Assembly: GCF_024594815.1 (NCBI RefSeq)
Contig: NZ_JANJOU010000001.1
Location: forward strand, 496,001 to 560,000
Length of the DNA: 64,000 nucleotides
Direction: 5' to 3'
DNA from: Roseomonas populi
Lineage (GTDB): Bacteria; Pseudomonadota; Alphaproteobacteria; Acetobacterales; Acetobacteraceae
Shown here: in pieces, positions 50,052 to 57,700 of the stretch
How positions within the stretch are numbered: the stretch's first letter is position 1
Layout of the letters: each line of letters opens with the position of its first letter
Program-made: the position numbers and the translations under genes
Notes under the pieces: model-generated
The model's database searches: none
Seen by the model: only the letters and a program-made list of their open reading frames with translations
Told to the model about the DNA's origin: nothing

Positions 50052-51932
50052 CTATGCGCTGGCGCCCTCAGCGCCATCCTCCAGCCCCGTCTCACCGCTG
50101 CGATAGGCGCGCAGGGTCCGGGAAAGGCTGACGACACGAGCCTGGGCGGCGGGGTTCCCCGCTTCCAGCTCCCGTCTTGCCTCTTCCAGGTCCTCGACCA
50201 GTGCGCCCTCGCCTCGCAGGAAGCCGAAGAAATGCCACCAGCCAGCGAGGGCTTCCCCGGGCTGGGCATCGGGGCCGGCCTCTCGCGGAAGGCCGGTCGC
50301 GCGAATCACCCAGTTCCGGGCCTCATCGAGGCCAGTCCTGTGCAAGTGGGCAACCAGATCGGCCGAGTCAAGCGAGGCAGGGCTGCCGTCTGACGCTTCC
50401 GTGAGGGCAAGCCCGGCATGCCACGCCAGCAAGGCCGCCTGCAGCGCGGCGGGCGGGCCGTGCGGCAGGTCCAGCAGAGCAAAGGCCTCCTCCACCTCGT
50501 TCAGCAGCCAGGGATTGGCGAGGGTGATGGCCAGCAGGCAGCGGGCCTGCTCCTTCCGGGTCGCCTCCAGTTCCGGGGCCGGGCGGGGCGGCAGGCGCGG
50601 CGGCGGGCGGAAGCCCGGGCGGGCACTGCGGTTGAAGGTGCCGGCGGGCGGGCGGGCCTCGCGCGGGCGGCGGGTGTTCTGGAAGAACCGGTCCAGCAGG
50701 GCGCCGCGGTACTCGGCGGCCAGGGCCTTGTCCGGGATCTGCCCAGCGGCGGCGACCAGGTCGTTCCGGAACGCCGCCCTCCCCTCCGGCGTGCCCAGGG
50801 GCCGGCCATCGGCCATAAGGTCGTAGAGGGCCACTGACAGGGGCTTCTTCGCCTCCAGCACCGCCTTGAAGGCGGCCGGGCCCTTGGCGCGGATCAGCTC
50901 ATCCGGGTCCTTGCCGCCCTCCACGGTCGCGAAATGCAGGGTCCGCTCCGTCCCCAGCAGGGGCAGGATCATCTCGGCGGAGCGGGTGGCGGCGCGAAGA
51001 CCGGCCGCGTCCGCGTCCAGGCAGAGGATCGGCTCCGGCGTGACCTTCCAGATCTCCTCCATCTGCTCCGGGGTCAGCGCCGTGCCGAGCGGGGCCACCG
51101 CGCCCTCGAACCCCGCCTGATGCAGGGCGATGACGTCCATGTAGCCCTCGGCCACAATGAGGTCCGCCTTGCCGCGGAACACCGCCTCCCGCGCCAGGTC
51201 CAGGCCGTAGAGGGTGCGGCGCTTGGAGAAGACATCCGTCTCCGGCCCGTTCAGGTACTTCGGCTGGCCATCCCCGAGAATGCGGCCGCCGAAGGAGACG
51301 ATGCGGCCGCGGCGGTCCCGGATGGGGAACATCACCCGGTTGTAGAAGAAGTCGTTATAGGCGCCGTCCCGCCCCTCGGCCGGCTTCACCAGCCCGGCTT
51401 CGGCGAGCTGCCGGGGCTCAATTCCCAGCGGCTTCAGGGCGGCGGCCAGGGCGCCGCGCCCGGCGCCGGACCAGCCGAGGCCGAAGCGCTCGATCGTCTC
51501 GTCCGTCAGGCCGCGGCGGCGGAGGTAGTCCAGCCCTTCCCGGCCCTCCGGAGCGCGGAGCTGGCGTTGCATATGCTCGGCGGCGGCGGCCAGGACGTCG
51601 TGGAGGGTGCGGGCCTTGGCCTCCCGCGCTGCCTGGCGGGGTGATTCCTTCGGAACCTCCAGCCCGGCCTCGTGCGCCAGGCGCTCCACTGCCTCGCGGA
51701 AGGCCAGGCCCTCGGTCCCCATGGTGAAGCCGATGGCGTCGCCGTGCTGGCCGCAGCCGAAGCAGTGGAAGTGATCGTCATAGACGTAGAAGGAGGGGGT
51801 CTTCTCGTTGTGGAAGGGGCAGCAACCCTTCCACTGGCGCCCGTTGCGGGTGAGCTTGACCTTCCGCCCGATCAGCGGCGGCAGGGGGGTGCGGGCGCGC
51901 AGTTCGTCGAGAAAATTGGGCGGAAGGGGCAT
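50052..51932 (-). CDS. dnaG: DNA primase
   Basis: A 626-residue primase. The CHC2 zinc finger has Cys38, His41, Cys57 and Cys60 (CPFHNEKTPSFY, HCFGC). The catalytic core includes YNDFFYNRVMFPIRDRRGR, and the TOPRIM segment is DLIVAEGYMDVIAL with a later LDADAAGLRA. The C-terminal part is the DnaB-interaction region. The start is ATG 51932. It is 71 bases upstream of rpoD on the same strand. Confidence 0.97.
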   Translation of the reverse strand: MPLPPNFLDELRARTPLPPLIGRKVKLTRNGRQWKGCCPFHNEKTPSFYVYDDHFHCFGCGQHGDAIGFTMGTEGLAFREAVERLAHEAGLEVPKESPRQAAREAKARTLHDVLAAAAEHMQRQLRAPEGREGLDYLRRRGLTDETIERFGLGWSGAGRGALAAALKPLGIEPRQLAEAGLVKPAEGRDGAYNDFFYNRVMFPIRDRRGRIVSFGGRILGDGQPKYLNGPETDVFSKRRTLYGLDLAREAVFRGKADLIVAEGYMDVIALHQAGFEGAVAPLGTALTPEQMEEIWKVTPEPILCLDADAAGLRAATRSAEMILPLLGTERTLHFATVEGGKDPDELIRAKGPAAFKAVLEAKKPLSVALYDLMADGRPLGTPEGRAAFRNDLVAAAGQIPDKALAAEYRGALLDRFFQNTRRPREARPPAGTFNRSARPGFRPPPRLPPRPAPELEATRKEQARCLLAITLANPWLLNEVEEAFALLDLPHGPPAALQAALLAWHAGLALTEASDGSPASLDSADLVAHLHRTGLDEARNWVIRATGLPREAGPDAQPGEALAGWWHFFGFLRGEGALVEDLEEARRELEAGNPAAQARVVSLSRTLRAYRSGETGLEDGAEGASA

Positions 51933-52002
51933 CCTGATCCTGGTGTAGGCCCTGGCGGACCATTTGTCCCGAGCGTGATCCCCTCCCCGCCTGCCACGGC
52001 CG

Positions 52003-53184
52003 CTAGTCGAACATGGAGCGCTGGTCCGCGGTCCGCCGGGCCGGGCCGGATCGCTGTGCCGGCGGCGGCGCGGGCGGCGCCGGGCGCAGTACGACCTGGG
52101 CATTTTGCGGCGGCAGGCTGCCGCTCACCAGCCGGGCATAGGAGACGCGGGTGTCCACGCGGTGAACCTGGACCACTCCGATCTCGCGCTCCACCTCCCC
52201 CAGGCTCTCCCCGGTATAGGGGTCCTTCAGTTCCTCCCCGAGCATCATGGCGCGGAAGCGCTGGCCGTTCACCACCGTCACGCCGCCCTGGTTCAGGATG
52301 ATCTCCTGCGGGTCGTCTGCGCGGATTACGCGCATCGGATAGATGGTCTGTGTGATCTCGCGGCCGATCCGGGTCGCCATCTCCTCCAGCACCGCGCCCA
52401 GGTTGCCGGAGTTGCTGACGGCGATGCTGGCCGCCCAGCGCACCTGGCGCGTCGCCGCCTCCAGCACCTGGAAGTCGAGGACACCGCGGGCGGAGGTGCG
52501 GACGATCGTCTCGCCGGTGATGGCGATATTCTGCTCCGTCCGGCTGGCGCCCACCCGCATCCGGCCGATCACGATGTAATCCGCGCCCAGCACCTGCCCG
52601 ATGCGGACCCGCTCCGCCAGCGGAGAGTCCGTGCTGAGGAGCGCCATCTCCCGGTCGTAGGCCTCGTTCGCGTCCCGGTCGAGCACGGCGAAGCGGCGGG
52701 ACTGGGTCAGGTGCTGGACCAGGCGCTCGCGCAGCTGACGGCCGAAATCCGTCTCGCGCCGCCGCTCGTCCCTGAATTCCGAGACGACGAGCCGCCGGCG
52801 GGTGTCACCCGTCGGGCTTGTCGGCTGGAAGCGCTCCACCTCCACCTGCAGGCGTGCGAGGTAGAGGCCGTCCGGCTGCCGCTCGGTGGAGAGGATGCGG
52901 TAGGAGCGCACGATCCCGCCGGTCTGCCGCCGGATCGCCGCGCTGATCTCCGCGGAGAGCTCCGTCCGGCTGCCGGAATCGTCGCTCATCTGGATGCCGA
53001 TCTGGCGGGAGACGGCGTCGGACCGCACCGCGGTGCCCGTCACCTGCTCCACGGCGCTGATCAGGGCGCGCGCCACCGCATCCTCGCGGGTGACGGCGGT
53101 GCCTTCCGCGTCGATGGAGACGGGCTGCGCCACCGCTCCTCCGGCGGCAAGGAGGAGCAGGAGCGTGAGGATGATCCGGTGCAT
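52003..53184 (-). CDS. Exported CsgG/FlgT-like protein, envelope cluster gene 5
   Basis: A 393-residue exported protein with a signal peptide (LTLLLLLAAGGAVAQP). The middle part, RLVVSEFRDERRRETDFGRQLRERLVQHLTQSRRFAVLDRD followed by GADYIVIGRMRV, has the form of CsgG/HfaB-type curli-secretion or LpoB-like proteins. The N-terminal AVTREDAVARALISAVEQVTG looks like the LPP20/FlgT N-terminal module. No lipobox Cys is seen, so it is likely periplasmic. It is the last gene of a five-gene cluster with a one-base gap to the previous gene. Exact role unknown. Confidence 0.75.
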   Translation of the reverse strand: MHRIILTLLLLLAAGGAVAQPVSIDAEGTAVTREDAVARALISAVEQVTGTAVRSDAVSRQIGIQMSDDSGSRTELSAEISAAIRRQTGGIVRSYRILSTERQPDGLYLARLQVEVERFQPTSPTGDTRRRLVVSEFRDERRRETDFGRQLRERLVQHLTQSRRFAVLDRDANEAYDREMALLSTDSPLAERVRIGQVLGADYIVIGRMRVGASRTEQNIAITGETIVRTSARGVLDFQVLEAATRQVRWAASIAVSNSGNLGAVLEEMATRIGREITQTIYPMRVIRADDPQEIILNQGGVTVVNGQRFRAMMLGEELKDPYTGESLGEVEREIGVVQVHRVDTRVSYARLVSGSLPPQNAQVVLRPAPPAPPPAQRSGPARRTADQRSMFD

Positions 53185-53185
53185 A

Positions 53186-54535
53186 TCAGAAGTCCCGGCT
53201 GTTCATCAGCTCACGCCCGGTCCGCATCCCGGGCTGGCCCTGAGGGTTGGCAGGGCGCGCCGGCGCAGCCGCGGCGGGGCGCTGGTCGCGGTAGGCCCGA
53301 ATGTCGCGTTCCGCGGCAGCGGACCAGGTACGGACGCAGCCGATGATCTGCTGCCCGGACACCGGATGGCGGTTCGACCAGTTGGTCAGGGTAGTAAGAC
53401 CCGTCAGGCTGTTTATCTGCGCGCGCCGCTGCATCACCCGCTCCAGCGCGTCCCGCACGGACGTGGTGCTGGCGCTCTCCTCCACATAGCCTTCGGCATG
53501 GCGCAGGGCGGCCTGCTCCATCTCCTTGCTGGTCTCGGACGTCTCCGTGTACTGGCCGCTGCCAGCCAGGAACTCCGCGATCTGCCGATCCGCCGAGGCG
53601 CGCGCCTGGGTGCCGGCAGCGTCCAGCTCCATCCCGATCCGGTTGCGGTCATTGCCCCTGTAGGCAATGCCCCACTGCGCGAAGGATACGATGACGGGAA
53701 GGCCAGCCTGGTCATAGACGAGGCGCACGCCGAAATCGTCCACCAGCGCCGCACGGTCGGCGACCATGGCGCGGATGTCGCGCGCACGCTCCATGTCCGG
53801 CTCAAACTCGCCGCGCCGCGTCAGGATCTGCTGGATCACGGCCTTGGTGCGCTGGGAACCGGCGATGACGACGCCGATGGTGAAGTTCCCGGCGCCGTCA
53901 TGGCTCTCGAAGGTCTGGACGGGCATGAAGCCCACCAGCTCGCCGAAAGACCGGATCGTGCTGCGGCGCCGGATGGACTGGGCCATCTGGATGTGGCGCT
54001 GGGGCTCCGGCGTGCGCTCGAAGTCGGCGGGGTTGATGCCCAGTTCCCGCAACTCGTTGTCCAGCTTGCCCTTCGCCAGCCCAATCAGCCGGCGCGCGAG
54101 GTCCGGCAGCACGCCGGCACGCTCAAGGTCGGAGGGCTGAAAAGGCGGCGGCTCCTGCTGGCCGGCGCGGAACAGGCGCGCCACCGTATCGGCCTGAACC
54201 GCGGTGCTCTGCGACTGGACGACCTTCTGCTGGGCATCCATCACAGCCTGGTCATAGGCCAGGGCTCGCAGCTTGACCCATTCCGGGTGATCCGCGGGCT
54301 GGCCGACCTCGGCCATGCCAAACTCCACGATCGTGCCCGGCCGGTCACGTAACCCGCTCCGCTCGATCCACTCCTGAATCGTGTCCTTCAGCTTCGCCTG
54401 CGCCTCGTACTGGGCCTGGACGGAGGAAGCGACCGAAGGATCGGTACCGGCCGGCTGCGCGCGCAGCCCGGTTGCAGCGCAGGACAGGCCCGCGCCACCC
54501 AGGGCGAGCGCGGCGCGGCGGGAGAGGCGCGTCAT
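53186..54535 (-). CDS. Tat-exported protein of unknown function (DUF6844-like), envelope cluster gene 4
   Basis: A 449-residue protein beginning MTRLSRRAALALGGAGLSCA, a twin-arginine signal with probable cleavage at LRA. The remainder is mostly helical with no catalytic motif I recognise. It resembles uncharacterised proteins found next to CsgG-like genes; I recall the label DUF6844 but am not sure of it. The ATG at 54535 lies 11 bases after the LpoB-like gene. Use of Tat implies folding before export or a cofactor. Confidence 0.7.
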   Translation of the reverse strand: MTRLSRRAALALGGAGLSCAATGLRAQPAGTDPSVASSVQAQYEAQAKLKDTIQEWIERSGLRDRPGTIVEFGMAEVGQPADHPEWVKLRALAYDQAVMDAQQKVVQSQSTAVQADTVARLFRAGQQEPPPFQPSDLERAGVLPDLARRLIGLAKGKLDNELRELGINPADFERTPEPQRHIQMAQSIRRRSTIRSFGELVGFMPVQTFESHDGAGNFTIGVVIAGSQRTKAVIQQILTRRGEFEPDMERARDIRAMVADRAALVDDFGVRLVYDQAGLPVIVSFAQWGIAYRGNDRNRIGMELDAAGTQARASADRQIAEFLAGSGQYTETSETSKEMEQAALRHAEGYVEESASTTSVRDALERVMQRRAQINSLTGLTTLTNWSNRHPVSGQQIIGCVRTWSAAAERDIRAYRDQRPAAAAPARPANPQGQPGMRTGRELMNSRDF

Positions 54536-54546
54536 CCCCCGCGCCC

Positions 54547-55170
54547 TCACCAGCTCACGGTCCGGCCGCTGCCGACCCGGCTGATGACCTCCTGCCCCTC
54601 CCACAGGGCAATGCCCGTGCGGATGTTGGTCAGGGTGAGCTGGAAGTTGTAGTCCACGCGCTGGGCACCGCCGTCCACGCGGGCGGTGCGCTGGATGATG
54701 CGGCCGGTCAGGCTGATGTCCGGCGCCAGCATCTGCCCGCGCCCAGCGACGGTGCGCTGGTTGAACTCGCCGGACTGGCGGAGCTGGCGCGCCTGCATCG
54801 CCAGGGGGTCAGACGGCCCTTCCAGCCCGACGGCCGTCGTCACCACCACGCGGCCGGAGTTGCTCAGCTCGCGCCGAACGGTCTGCAGCAGCTCGTTCAT
54901 GTTGATGCGGAGCGTGGTGTCGTTGGTGAAGAGCGAGATCGCCATCACGCGCGGCTGCCCGTCCGGGCGCGGCTGCAGGCGGTCGCTCTCCAGCATGGAG
55001 CGGACGAGGGCTTGGGCCGCCTGCTCGAAGTCGCGGTTGTCAAGCGACATGCCGACAGGCGAGCGGTCGTTGCGTGGGTCGATGCGCTGGGTCGCCATCT
55101 CGGGCGTGGCGCAGGCGGAGAGCGAGGCGGCGATCGCGAGGGCGAGGATCGCCTTGGCGGAATGGATCAT
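54547..55170 (-). CDS. LpoB-like lipoprotein, envelope cluster gene 3
   Basis: A 207-residue lipoprotein (signal MIHSAKAILALAIAASLSAC, lipidated Cys20). RVMAISLFTNDTTLRINMNELLQTVRRELSNSGRV and DISLTGRIIQRTAR, then YNFQLTLTNIRTGIALWEGQEVI, match the LpoB family, outer-membrane lipoproteins that activate penicillin-binding protein 1B in enterics. The second ATG (55170) is chosen because AGGG is well spaced before it; an ATG at 55179 is also possible. It is preceded by a YcfL-like gene, as in E. coli (ycfL-lpoB). Confidence 0.85.
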   Translation of the reverse strand: MIHSAKAILALAIAASLSACATPEMATQRIDPRNDRSPVGMSLDNRDFEQAAQALVRSMLESDRLQPRPDGQPRVMAISLFTNDTTLRINMNELLQTVRRELSNSGRVVVTTAVGLEGPSDPLAMQARQLRQSGEFNQRTVAGRGQMLAPDISLTGRIIQRTARVDGGAQRVDYNFQLTLTNIRTGIALWEGQEVISRVGSGRTVSW

Positions 55171-55181
55171 CGGAATCATCC

Positions 55182-55562
55182 CTAGGGGGCTTCCAGGTCG
55201 ATGGTCATGCGGAAGTCGCGGGTGCGGCTGGTGGGTGCGTCGGCATCGACGGTGGTGACGGTGAAGCGCGCCGCGGAGCGGAACTGCGGGCGGGCGGCCA
55301 CGGTGCTGATCGGCCGCCCCGTCGCGTCCAGCCAGTCGGTCTGGACACGGAGCGGGATATCCGCCGGGCCGGGATTGCGGATGTTCACCACCACCCGCAG
55401 GCGCCCGTCTGGCAGGGTGGTCACGCCCGGCCCAGAGAAGGCCAGGCCCTGCAGCAGGACGGGCGAGACGATCAGCCGCGGATCGGTCGGCGGCGCCGGC
55501 GGGGGCGGCTCGGGCGCGCAGGACGCCAGAGCCAGCCCCGCCAGGAGGACGGATCGCCTCAC
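55182..55562 (-). CDS. YcfL-like lipoprotein, envelope cluster gene 2
   Basis: A 126-residue lipoprotein with signal MRRSVLLAGLALASC (lipidated Cys15) and a single beta-rich domain. RLRVVVNIRNPGPADIPLRVQTDWLDATGRPI resembles YcfL (DUF1425), an E. coli lipoprotein encoded next to lpoB. The start is GTG 55562, overlapping the preceding stop by four bases. Function of the family is unknown; co-occurrence with LpoB suggests cell-wall synthesis control. Confidence 0.82.
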   Translation of the reverse strand: MRRSVLLAGLALASCAPEPPPPAPPTDPRLIVSPVLLQGLAFSGPGVTTLPDGRLRVVVNIRNPGPADIPLRVQTDWLDATGRPISTVAARPQFRSAARFTVTTVDADAPTSRTRDFRMTIDLEAP

Positions 55563-56971
55563 AGCTTCAGCACCTGCACCGTAAGCGGGCTGCCCGGCGT
55601 CTGCGCCTTGACGAGGACGATCGAGGAGCGGCCGGTCGGGACCGTCGCCGTGGCCTGCACCCCGCCCGCGCGCAGCAGGATCTCGCCGTTCGCCGGCACC
55701 GGGATGCGGGCGGCCTGCAGCTCGCGCGGCAGAATCTGCCAGGAGCGGGTGTCGGAGCTGGTGACGTTCGCCGCCACCGTAGCCGCCACCTGCAGCAGCG
55801 CCGCCATGCCGCCATTCATGCGGGTGGTCGCGGCGTTGACTGCGCTGACGCCGGCGGCCTTGGCCAGCGCCTCGAACACCGCGCCGGCGAGGAGGCTGTT
55901 GTACCGGGTACGGAACTCGCTCGCCATCACGCCTTCCATGCTCGCCACCAGCACGGTGCTGGCGCGGGCATTGCCGCCCGTGACCTCCATCGAGGGATAG
56001 GCGGCAGGCTGGAAGACCATGCGGGGCATGGAGACCGTGACCGGGCTCACCGTCATGCCGCCGCCACGGGCGACGACGGGCATGGGGACGGTAAAGTTCA
56101 TCTGCTCGAAGGTCGGGCTCTGCCCGTTCTCGAACAGCACCCAGACCTGCGGCGCGGGGCGGCGGCCGGCGGCGGCCTGCCGCGCGCTCGCCATGTCCTC
56201 CGTCACCACGCGGGGATTGCCGGCGATGCCCGCCACCCGCTCGAACGCCGTGCGCGCCTGCTCGGCATCTCCGGGCTCGCCGGAGTTGAGGAGGTAGATG
56301 GCGCGCAGATAGGTGCCGGCCGGGTTCACGAAGGGCTGGTAGTGCCGCCAGCGCTCCAGCGCCTTCAGCTGCTCCTGCACTTCCGGCGAGGACTGGGCAT
56401 TCTGGAGGGCCTGGCGCTTGCTGCCATCCTCACGGATCTGCCGCTCGCTGTCCGCGCCCGCGGCGGAAATCTCGTTCTGGAAGCGCGTGGTGGTGCGGCT
56501 CTGCCGCTCCTCCATCCGGTTCAGCTCGACCCGGGCATTCTGCAGGTCGCCGCGCCCCAGATTGGCCGCGGCCTTGTAGGCGTTGACCATGACGGCGTCG
56601 TAGCTGCCGAAGCGGTAGGTGGAGCCCCAATTGAAGTCCGCCACGTCCGAGGCCCGCATCAGGCTCTCGGCATCGTCCAGCGCCTGGACGGAAGCAGGGT
56701 GGTTGGCGGCGTAGAGCGCGGCGGCGCCGGTGTTCAGGGACCAGAGCAGCTCCGGCTTGCCCTCGCGGTCGCGGGCCATCCCGCCCGCGATCTGGGCGGC
56801 GGATTCATAGCTCCCCGCCCCGACGGCACCACGGAAGCTCTGGGCGCCCTCCCGGTTCTCCATGGGAGCACAGGCGGAGAGCAGGCCCAGGCCGATTGCG
56901 CCGCACAGGGCCGGCATCCGGCGGGGTGAATCAACCCGCCCAAGGTCCGCCGCAGCAGTCAACACCGTCAT
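55559..56971 (-). CDS. COG3014-like lipoprotein, envelope cluster gene 1
   Basis: A 470-residue protein with a lipobox (LGLLSAC, Cys34). The N-terminal half is helical with TPR-like spacing (NTGAAALYAANHPASVQALDDAE, VNAYKAAANLGRGDLQNARVELNRMEERQ). The C-terminal half is beta-rich. It resembles COG3014 proteins of unknown function found next to LpoB and YcfL genes in other proteobacteria. An internal ATG at 56917 would give a shorter signal. The start is 5 bases from a perfect hairpin (56976-57001). Confidence 0.75.
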   Translation of the reverse strand: MTVLTAAADLGRVDSPRRMPALCGAIGLGLLSACAPMENREGAQSFRGAVGAGSYESAAQIAGGMARDREGKPELLWSLNTGAAALYAANHPASVQALDDAESLMRASDVADFNWGSTYRFGSYDAVMVNAYKAAANLGRGDLQNARVELNRMEERQSRTTTRFQNEISAAGADSERQIREDGSKRQALQNAQSSPEVQEQLKALERWRHYQPFVNPAGTYLRAIYLLNSGEPGDAEQARTAFERVAGIAGNPRVVTEDMASARQAAAGRRPAPQVWVLFENGQSPTFEQMNFTVPMPVVARGGGMTVSPVTVSMPRMVFQPAAYPSMEVTGGNARASTVLVASMEGVMASEFRTRYNSLLAGAVFEALAKAAGVSAVNAATTRMNGGMAALLQVAATVAANVTSSDTRSWQILPRELQAARIPVPANGEILLRAGGVQATATVPTGRSSIVLVKAQTPGSPLTVQVLKL

Positions 56972-56975
56972 GAAA

Positions 56976-57001
56976 CGTTCCCAGAGTTACATCTGGGAAC
57001 G
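56976..57001 (-). promoter_or_regulatory. Perfect 10-base inverted repeat ahead of the envelope cluster
   Basis: CGTTCCCAGA and TCTGGGAACG are perfect arms around GTTACA. The element is in the 132-base gap between yqeY and the COG3014-like gene and is followed on the minus strand by TTTC. It could end the yqeY transcript, bind a regulator or sequester the start of the first cluster gene. The surrounding 57001-57095 is clearly AT-richer than the genes and may be a promoter. Confidence 0.6.
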
Positions 57002-57103
57002 GAATGAAACACTTCTTCGCGATTCGCAACATCGTGATCAAACGCAGTGAAACTTTTACGCCGCTTGATCCGAGACAATCGTTCCGATCAGTTTACCGGA
57101 GGG

Positions 57104-57562
57104 TCACCCCCCCAGAGCCGCCTTTACCATCGGCCCGGCCTTGGCCATATCGAGCACCGCGGCGTGCTTCGCCTTCAGCACCGCCATGACCTTGCCCATG
57201 TCCTTCACGGAGCTAGCGCCGGTCTCGGTTACCGCTTCCTTAACGGCGGCCTGCATCGCGGCATCGTCCATCTGCTGGGGCAGGAAGGACTCGATCACCG
57301 CGATCTCCGCCTCCTCTTTCTCCGCCAGCTCCGGCCGGTTGCCCTGGCGGTACATCTCCACGCTCTCCCGCCGGCTCTTCACCATGCCGCGGAGCATGGA
57401 GGTGATCGCGTCGTCCCCGATCTGGTCCACCCCGCTCGGGCGGGAGGCGATGTCCGCGTCCTTCAGCTTGGCGGTGATCATGCGGATGGCGGAGGTGCGG
57501 GCCGTGTCGCCGGCGCGCATGGAGGCCTTCAACTCTTCAGTGAAACGGGCGCGCAGGCTCAT
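57104..57562 (-). CDS. yqeY: YqeY/GatB-like protein
   Basis: A 152-residue protein of the YqeY family. MSLRARFTEELKASMRAGD, then RRESVEMYRQGNRPELAEKEEAEI and the C-terminal KAHAAVLDMAKAGPMVKAAL match the family, whose fold resembles the tail of the GatB amidotransferase subunit and which may act on charged tRNA. It is usually next to dnaG-rpoD; here the five-gene envelope cluster lies between. It is divergent from carA. Confidence 0.92.
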   Translation of the reverse strand: MSLRARFTEELKASMRAGDTARTSAIRMITAKLKDADIASRPSGVDQIGDDAITSMLRGMVKSRRESVEMYRQGNRPELAEKEEAEIAVIESFLPQQMDDAAMQAAVKEAVTETGASSVKDMGKVMAVLKAKHAAVLDMAKAGPMVKAALGG

Positions 57563-57627
57563 TGCAGGTTCCTCTTGTCTCGGGGGCGCGGTTTAGATCG
57601 GATCGGCGGGAAGGGCCATGCGCTAGG

Positions 57628-57646
57628 CTGGGAAGAGACTTCCCAG
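57628..57646. promoter_or_regulatory. Palindromic operator-like site 1 upstream of HTH-carA
   Basis: CTGGGAAG-AGA-CTTCCCAG is a perfect 8-base dyad with 3-base spacer. It shares the core TGGGAA-N5-TTCCCA with site 2, and the two centres are 43 bases apart (about four helical turns) in the yqeY/carA divergent region. Confidence 0.7.
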
Positions 57647-57671
57647 GCCAGCATGCGGGGCAGCCTTCCCT

Positions 57672-57688
57672 TGGGAAAGAATTTCCCA
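57672..57688. promoter_or_regulatory. Palindromic operator-like site 2 upstream of HTH-carA
   Basis: TGGGAAA-GAA-TTTCCCA is a perfect 7-base dyad with 3-base spacer, ending 12 bases before the ATG of the HTH-carA frame. A weaker half-site (CTTCCC) lies just upstream. The AT-rich CATATT after it could be part of a promoter -10 region. Confidence 0.7.
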
Positions 57689-57700
57689 CATATTGGTGGC

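Noticed and set aside
57047-57700. An N-terminal extension of carA beyond the HTH back to 57047
   Set aside because: It reads through yqeY in antisense, has no domain, and crosses the palindromes and the divergent promoter region.
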